Source: JBCBXA01 sp039816825 (GTDB lineage: Bacteria; Pseudomonadota; Alphaproteobacteria; Rhizobiales; Rhizobiaceae). Taken from it: a DNA stretch of 10,481 nucleotides. Below are positions 7,002-10,481 of the stretch, in pieces. Position numbers and translations under genes: made by a program. Position 1 is the stretch's first letter. Each line of letters begins with the position of its first letter. The notes under the pieces are model-generated. The model ran no database searches. It was not told where the DNA came from and saw only the letters and a list, made by a program, of their open reading frames with translations. The stretch is from the NCBI GenBank assembly GCA_039816825.1, contig JBCBXA010000095.1, forward strand, positions 1-10,481, read 5' to 3'.

Positions 7002-7752
7002 CCGACTTCAGATAGTCCATAAACGCACGTGCCGCGGCGTTCTCAAGCCCGTTCTGCAGCAAAATCGCGTCCTGCCTGATCGGTTCGTACAAGGCTGGAT
7101 CAATTGGTGCGTAAAGCAGTTTGCGGGCGGTATCCGCATCGGCACGGGCGCGGTCGTCCAACGCCTGGCTGAACGCCACGAGACCGGCTTCGGCATTGCC
7201 CGTAACGACGGTGCTGTACGCCTGACCGACGGAGTTGCCCGGCACAAGCACAGCGCGGAGTTCTTCGGCACGCGCGCTCTTGTCGATGGCTTGCATCGCG
7301 GCAACGCCGTAGGGAGCGACGATAGGGTTGGCCAGAGTGATGGGACCAAGCTGTGCAGGAAGAGCAGCGCCAATGTCTGATACGATGTCCGGCATGGGCG
7401 GTTCCGGCTCCTGATCTGCCGGCACAGACCGGATCAGAGTCAAACGCCCCAGGGCATAGGTAAAGCGGCCGTCTCCGCGCCCATCACGCTCCAGAAGCTC
7501 TGGCCGTTCTGCGTCCGCTGACAGAAAGATGTCATAGGGGGCGCCAGCTTCGATCTGGGCGTAGAGCTTGCCCGTCGACCCGCCGGCCAGACCGATGGAC
7601 AGCGGAGCGTTGCGCTCTCCAAAGTCTTTGGCGAGCCGTTCAGCTGTCACAAAGAAGTTGGCGGCGACCGCGACCACCGCGTTCTCCGCCCGCACGGCAT
7701 TGGCGTGCAGCGTCAAAGTCACCGTCAAAGCGAATAAAGTGAATGCGCGCAT
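6946..7752 (-). CDS. modA: Periplasmic molybdate-binding protein ModA
   Basis: The product is the periplasmic binding protein that delivers molybdate (or tungstate) to ModBC. From the ATG at 7750-7752 it has 268 residues. The N-terminus MRAFTLFALT onward is a good signal peptide, likely cut after VRA (residue 22). Family motifs follow: VAVAANFFVTAERLAKDF near the mature N-terminus, GGSTGKLYAQ (57-66), APYDIFLSAD (71-80), LANPIVAPYG (140-149), GNAEAGLVAFSQ (185-196) and YLKSDAAQDI (247-256). These match the ModA fold, whose loops bind the oxyanion. A GTG at 7765-7767 would add five residues. Neither start has a well-spaced ribosome site: GGAAG sits only two bases before the ATG. It is the first gene of modABC, and the LOV gene ends just upstream on the same strand. 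No ModE-type operator was seen. Confidence 0.92.
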   Translation of the reverse strand: MRAFTLFALTVTLTLHANAVRAENAVVAVAANFFVTAERLAKDFGERNAPLSIGLAGGSTGKLYAQIEAGAPYDIFLSADAERPELLERDGRGDGRFTYALGRLTLIRSVPADQEPEPPMPDIVSDIGAALPAQLGPITLANPIVAPYGVAAMQAIDKSARAEELRAVLVPGNSVGQAYSTVVTGNAEAGLVAFSQALDDRARADADTARKLLYAPIDPALYEPIRQDAILLQNGLENAAARAFMDYLKSDAAQDIIVSSGYDLPGAD

Positions 7753-7777
7753 GGCTTCCGATGACACGGCAATGAAA

Positions 7778-7792
7778 GGCCCATAAGGGGCC
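7778..7792 (-). terminator. Short hairpin between the LOV gene and modA (weak terminator or attenuator candidate)
   Basis: GGCCC (7778-7782), a five-base loop and GGGCC (7788-7792) form a GC-only stem in the gap between the LOV stop and the modA start. On the minus strand it is followed by TTTCATT, a poor U tract. It could partly terminate the LOV transcript, separate its expression from modA, or protect a processed end. Five base pairs and a broken U run make full termination doubtful. Confidence 0.3.
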
Positions 7793-7796
7793 AGTT

Positions 7797-8228
7797 CTAA
7801 GTTTTTGGCTGGACTTCAGCTACACGCCGCTGAACGGCTATGACAAGCGGTGATTCATCGCCGTCTTGACGCAGTGGGCGCAGCAATACCTGATTGATGA
7901 ACACCGCGCCGTCCTTGCGGTAGTTCGTAATGCGAATATCCGCCATGGATCGATCGGCAATAGCCTCTCGAAACCGGGCCACTGCATCGGGCTCGCTGTC
8001 CGGCCCCTGCATGAAACGGCAATTGCGACCGATGATCTCTTCGCGGTCATAGCCAGAGTGCGCCAGAAACGCGTCGTTCACATAGACAATCGGGCAGTCC
8101 GGCATGTGCGGGTTGGCAATAACAACTGCCAGGTCGGCCTGCAGGGCGTCGACATCATCCCAAGTGTATTCGGGCAGCGCTTCATATTCCGGTGCGTCGC
8201 TGCGTTGGGATGGAGAATCGTCCTGCAT
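7797..8228 (-). CDS. Short LOV-domain blue-light photoreceptor (DsLOV-like)
   Basis: From the ATG at 8226-8228 the protein has 143 residues and is nearly all one PAS/LOV domain. The flavin motif GRNCRFMQGP carries the photoreactive Cys70, with Arg71 and Gln74 beside it. The FMN contacts Asn102 (ITNYRKDG), Asn112 (FINQ) and Gln133 (IAVQ) are all present, so light-driven flavin-cysteine adduct formation is expected. The order NPHMPDCPIVYVNDAF - GYDREEIIG - NYRKDG - Q closely follows the LOV family. There is a short N-terminal cap, no output domain and only about ten residues after the core, as in the short LOV protein of Dinoroseobacter shibae. I chose this start because AGGA lies eight bases upstream; an ATG at 8274-8276 adds 16 residues but has no ribosome site. 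It lies directly upstream of modABC on the same strand. How it signals is unknown. Confidence 0.93.
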   Translation of the reverse strand: MQDDSPSQRSDAPEYEALPEYTWDDVDALQADLAVVIANPHMPDCPIVYVNDAFLAHSGYDREEIIGRNCRFMQGPDSEPDAVARFREAIADRSMADIRITNYRKDGAVFINQVLLRPLRQDGDESPLVIAVQRRVAEVQPKT

Positions 8229-8264
8229 TAGCGGGGTCCTGATATTCCGGAAGAGGCCGTCGGC

Positions 8265-8304
8265 GCAATTTGCCATACACCATTTACATTTTGCAATAAT
8301 GCAA
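8265..8304 (-). promoter_or_regulatory. Inverted repeats upstream of the LOV gene (possible operator)
   Basis: TTGCA (8291-8295), ATAA and TGCAA (8300-8304) form a symmetric site about 63 bases before the preferred LOV start. A related palindrome GCAA-T-TTGC lies at 8265-8273. Such dyads are typical of dimeric regulators. I cannot name one: it differs from the Fnr box (TTGAT-N4-ATCAA) at the central base of each half. No clear -35/-10 pair could be placed. Confidence 0.3.
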
Positions 8305-8371
8305 GCGCATTTTCTTCCGTTGGGAGAAAGTTGAGTATTTCAGCCGCAGCTCGTGAAAGAGGTCGGTGAAA

Positions 8372-8448
8372 TGGCGCACCCGGGAAGATTCGAACTCCCG
8401 ACCCCTAGATTCGTAGTCTAGTGCTCTATCCAGCTGAGCTACGGGTGC
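8372..8448 (-). tRNA. tRNA-Arg (anticodon ACG)
   Basis: The minus strand folds as a standard 77-base tRNA including an encoded CCA (8372-8374). The acceptor stem is GCACCCG (from 8448) with CGGGTGC, discriminator G. The D arm contains AGCTCAGCTGGATAGAGC. The anticodon stem CTAGA/TCTAG holds loop CTACGAA with anticodon ACG. The T arm is CGGGAGTTCGAATCTTCCCG. A34 would normally be edited to inosine to read CGU, CGC and CGA. I found no second copy of its 3' end in the window that would mark an integration site. Confidence 0.97.
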
Positions 8449-8564
8449 GCGGGCTTCGAGCTGAAGCTCTCAAGCCGGTGAGCGGTGCTTTAATGGGCTG
8501 GGGCGGCCATGGCAAGCGACCTGTCCGCCTTTTTGCAGCCGGCACGATGACATCCTTCAAAAAG

Positions 8565-10121
8565 TCAGCCGCGGTTCGGCAGAAGGATCTCAAACTGCGC
8601 CCCGCCATATGAGGCATCGAGGCAAGCAGGGCGCTTCTCACTCTCGTCAATCAGGCGGACTGTTCCGCCGTGCACCCACACAAGCTCCGCCGCAATCGCC
8701 AGACCAAGGCCTGTGCCGCCGGGTCGTGCTGACCCCTTGAACGCCTGGAAGAGCGCCTCTCGGGCGCGCTGCGGCACCCCCGGCCCCGTGTCCGCAACAA
8801 TGATCGCTGTCTGAGTGGCCTTTCCGTCGCCTGCCAGGCGCGGTTCGGTACACACGCACAGCCTTCGAACGGCTGCTGGATCGGTCTCGGCATTCAACGC
8901 CTGAACAGCGTTTCGGCACAGATTGTGAATGACGCGGAACATCTGATCAGGATCGGCATCCACCTCACATGCATGCGGGATGAGGTTGTGAAAGCTCACC
9001 GCCTCACCAAGATCGAGAAGCTCTCCGCAATCCTGCACCAGAGTGTGAAGGTTGATCCGGCGGATGCTCGGCGGTTTGTCTTGAGCCTTGCCATAGGCCA
9101 TGACCGACTGGGTGTAGTCCGCTGCCCGGTCCAGGGCGCGCAGAATGCGGGGGGCAAATTTCTGCACCATCGGGTCATCCACATCCGCCAGACGGTCCGA
9201 AAAGAGCTGCGCAGAGGCCAGAATGTTCCGAAGATCGTGGTTGATCTTGGAGACCGCCAGACCAAGGTCGGCAAGGCGCTTCTGCTGGCGCAACGTATCG
9301 TGAAGACGCCCCTGCATGGCGGCCAATTGATGTTCCGCAACGCCCATTTCATCGGTACGCTTGGACGGCGCGAGGATGCGGGACACCTCTTCAGGAGCCT
9401 CGGCGAACTCCACCATATTGCGCGACAGGGAGCGGACCGGTCGGATAATCATGGCGTTGATGGTGAGAAACACGAGGGCTGCCGTCATCAGGCCAATGGC
9501 TAGGGAAATCAAAGCAACATTGCGCGCATAGGTGCGCATGGCTTCGATCAATGGCGCTTCGCGCAGCAGAAGCTCCAATTCGCCTTCGCGGCTTTCCATG
9601 GAGGAGATTAAACGCAGCGACCGGTTCTCGGTGGTGAACAGCCCGGTCAGCGCATCGCGCACCGCGACAAACGGGCTCCAATTGTCCAGATCCACCGTCA
9701 GGTTCACGCTTGGCGGCATGGAGGATCGGGCTATCAGACGGCTTTCACCCCCCTGGCGCACAACAATTGCATCAGCACGGGTGGCGGCCAGAATCTCGGT
9801 TTGCACGTCCCTTGGAATGCTCAAATTGCGGTCCGCAATAAAGACGACGGATGCGATCTCAGCGGTGGCTACACGCTCGCGCAAATAGTCCATGCGGAAG
9901 TTGGCAACGGAGGGCACGAAAATCAGCACTTCTGCCAGAAGCACGAAAAGCGTTGTCAGCAAAAGCAGCTTTGTCGAAAGGCTTGTGCCGCCGTGTGACG
10001 TACCGGAGCCCGATCGCTCGCCAGTCTCATCTGTGACTGGCGGGCCCGCGCCCACAGGCAATTGAGGGGCTTCCACCTGAGTGGCCCCGGCCTGCGCGCT
10101 GGTTGGCGAAGTCCTCGTCAT
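8565..10121 (-). CDS. Transmembrane sensor histidine kinase (HAMP, HisKA-like, HATPase_c), orphan in this window
   Basis: Numbered from the ATG at 10119-10121, the protein has 518 residues. A polar, Gly/Pro/Ser-rich cytoplasmic head (1-50) leads to a first membrane helix (about 51-73). A periplasmic sensing region of about 125 residues follows, then a second helix (about 201-223, NVALISLAIGLMTAALVFLTI). A HAMP-like linker begins IIRPVRSLSR. The phosphoacceptor is His295 in INHDLRNIL. The ATPase domain shows the N box HNLCRNAVQAL (Asn404), G1 DTGPGVP (444-450) and G2 GGTGLGLAIA (468-477). The ligand is unknown, and the periplasmic part matches no sensor domain I can name. No response regulator lies nearby, so the partner must be elsewhere. 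A GTG at 10137-10139 would add six residues, but a promoter-like TATAAT lies between the two starts, and neither has a ribosome site. Confidence 0.92.
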   Translation of the reverse strand: MTRTSPTSAQAGATQVEAPQLPVGAGPPVTDETGERSGSGTSHGGTSLSTKLLLLTTLFVLLAEVLIFVPSVANFRMDYLRERVATAEIASVVFIADRNLSIPRDVQTEILAATRADAIVVRQGGESRLIARSSMPPSVNLTVDLDNWSPFVAVRDALTGLFTTENRSLRLISSMESREGELELLLREAPLIEAMRTYARNVALISLAIGLMTAALVFLTINAMIIRPVRSLSRNMVEFAEAPEEVSRILAPSKRTDEMGVAEHQLAAMQGRLHDTLRQQKRLADLGLAVSKINHDLRNILASAQLFSDRLADVDDPMVQKFAPRILRALDRAADYTQSVMAYGKAQDKPPSIRRINLHTLVQDCGELLDLGEAVSFHNLIPHACEVDADPDQMFRVIHNLCRNAVQALNAETDPAAVRRLCVCTEPRLAGDGKATQTAIIVADTGPGVPQRAREALFQAFKGSARPGGTGLGLAIAAELVWVHGGTVRLIDESEKRPACLDASYGGAQFEILLPNRG

Positions 10122-10127
10122 GGCATC

Positions 10128-10155
10128 ATTATATGTCACAGCGGGCAGTTATGAA
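10128..10155 (-). promoter_or_regulatory. Candidate sigma70-type promoter of the histidine kinase gene (possibly leaderless)
   Basis: The minus strand reads TTCATA (10155-10150), a 16-base spacer, then a perfect TATAAT (10133-10128). Six bases separate the -10 box from the ATG at 10121, the usual distance to a transcription start, so the mRNA could begin at the A of the start codon. The missing ribosome site agrees with that. The -35 matches four of six consensus positions. Confidence 0.4.
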
Positions 10156-10207
10156 CCAGCGCTCGGGAATCAACAGCCAACACTGCGCTTCACAGCTGCG
10201 TGTATGG

Positions 10208-10481
10208 TCAGCCGAGCTTCTGCAAGAGGCTGATCACGTTGCGAACCAATGGTTTCTTGGTGGCAGGCGCAAAACTGCTGACTGCCGCACGCCGACCGAT
10301 CTCACCCATGGTCGGATAGGGAGGCACATAGGCAGTGATGTCTCGAAGCTTCATTTTATGGGTCACAGCGAAGGCCCACATATTGATAATTTCACCCGCA
10401 CCCTCGCCAACGATGGAAGCGCCGACAACGCGACCCTTGCCATCCGCCAGCACCTTGATCAGGCCAAGGGTCTTTCGTTCG
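10208..10481 (-). CDS. Pyridine nucleotide-disulfide oxidoreductase (mercuric reductase/dihydrolipoamide dehydrogenase-like), C-terminal fragment cut by window edge
   Basis: Ninety codons and a TGA stop (10208-10210) are visible; the frame is open to the right edge. The fragment is the C-terminal dimerisation domain of the FAD-dependent disulfide reductase family: ERKTLGLIKVLAD, GRVVGASIVGEGAGEIIN, WAFAVTHKMKLRDI and PYPTMGEIGRRAA. In dihydrolipoamide dehydrogenase and glutathione reductase the last motif is HPTxxE, where His acts as catalytic base. Here it is YPTxxE, as in mercuric reductase and several uncharacterised relatives. The FAD and NAD(P)H domains and any redox-active cysteines lie outside the window, so the substrate cannot be told. 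The histidine kinase start lies 86 bases downstream. Confidence 0.88.
   Translation of the reverse strand, partial: ERKTLGLIKVLADGKGRVVGASIVGEGAGEIINMWAFAVTHKMKLRDITAYVPPYPTMGEIGRRAAVSSFAPATKKPLVRNVISLLQKLG

Noticed and set aside
7753..7800. ModE operator or molybdenum cofactor riboswitch before modA
   Set aside because: No TATATA-type dyad and too little space for the conserved Moco RNA fold between the LOV stop and modA.
8372..8448. The tRNA-Arg gene as an integration site for a mobile element
   Set aside because: No integrase, no second copy of the tRNA 3' end and no change in composition nearby.
8449..8564. Terminator or small gene between the kinase stop and the tRNA
   Set aside because: Only a short GCTTC/GAAGC stem (8453-8467) beside the tRNA, no U tract, and no frame with a ribosome site. 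I see nothing supportable here.
10140..10207. Rho-independent terminator after the oxidoreductase gene
   Set aside because: The few short GC dyads do not form a clean stem and no T run follows.

Overview
The window looks like an alphaproteobacterial chromosome segment. This is an inference from moderately GC-rich codon use, a DsLOV-like short LOV protein, the style of the mod genes and of the histidine kinase, and a tRNA-Arg with encoded CCA. I cannot fix the genus. No transposase, integrase, phage gene or CRISPR array is visible.

Layout. (1) Positions 3-4250, minus strand: a very large secreted or surface protein with a LEPRxLLDA N-terminal motif, a DUF4347 domain, a LamG-like domain, a cadherin/VCBS-like repeat and three diverged copies of a beta-rich module I do not recognise. 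Its apparent C-terminus is suspect. The first 56 bases of the window are a perfect inverted copy of bases 277-332, so the frame folds back on itself and the stop at 3-5 lies in antisense sequence. (2) Positions 4251-4510: a divergent intergenic region with nested inverted repeats around the start of the large gene. (3) Positions 4511-5293, plus strand: a short-chain dehydrogenase/reductase-like protein whose catalytic Tyr and Lys positions read Ser and Arg. (4) Positions 5290-7752, minus strand: the molybdate ABC transporter genes modA, modB and modC, in that transcription order. (5) Positions 7797-8228, minus strand: a short LOV blue-light photoreceptor a few dozen bases upstream of modA. (6) Positions 8372-8448, minus strand: tRNA-Arg(ACG). 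(7) Positions 8565-10121, minus strand: a membrane sensor histidine kinase without a partner regulator in view. (8) Positions 10208-10481, minus strand: the C-terminal end of a pyridine nucleotide-disulfide oxidoreductase, cut by the window edge.

How the genes may work together. ModA (periplasmic binding), ModB (permease) and ModC (ATPase) form one complete molybdate importer. The LOV gene lies directly upstream on the same strand and may share its transcript, which would join a blue-light sensor to molybdenum uptake. That link is inferred from position only. The other genes show no evident functional connection.

The points most worth checking are the fold-back at the left edge, the LOV-mod neighbourhood, the triplicated unknown module, and the structured leader of the large gene.
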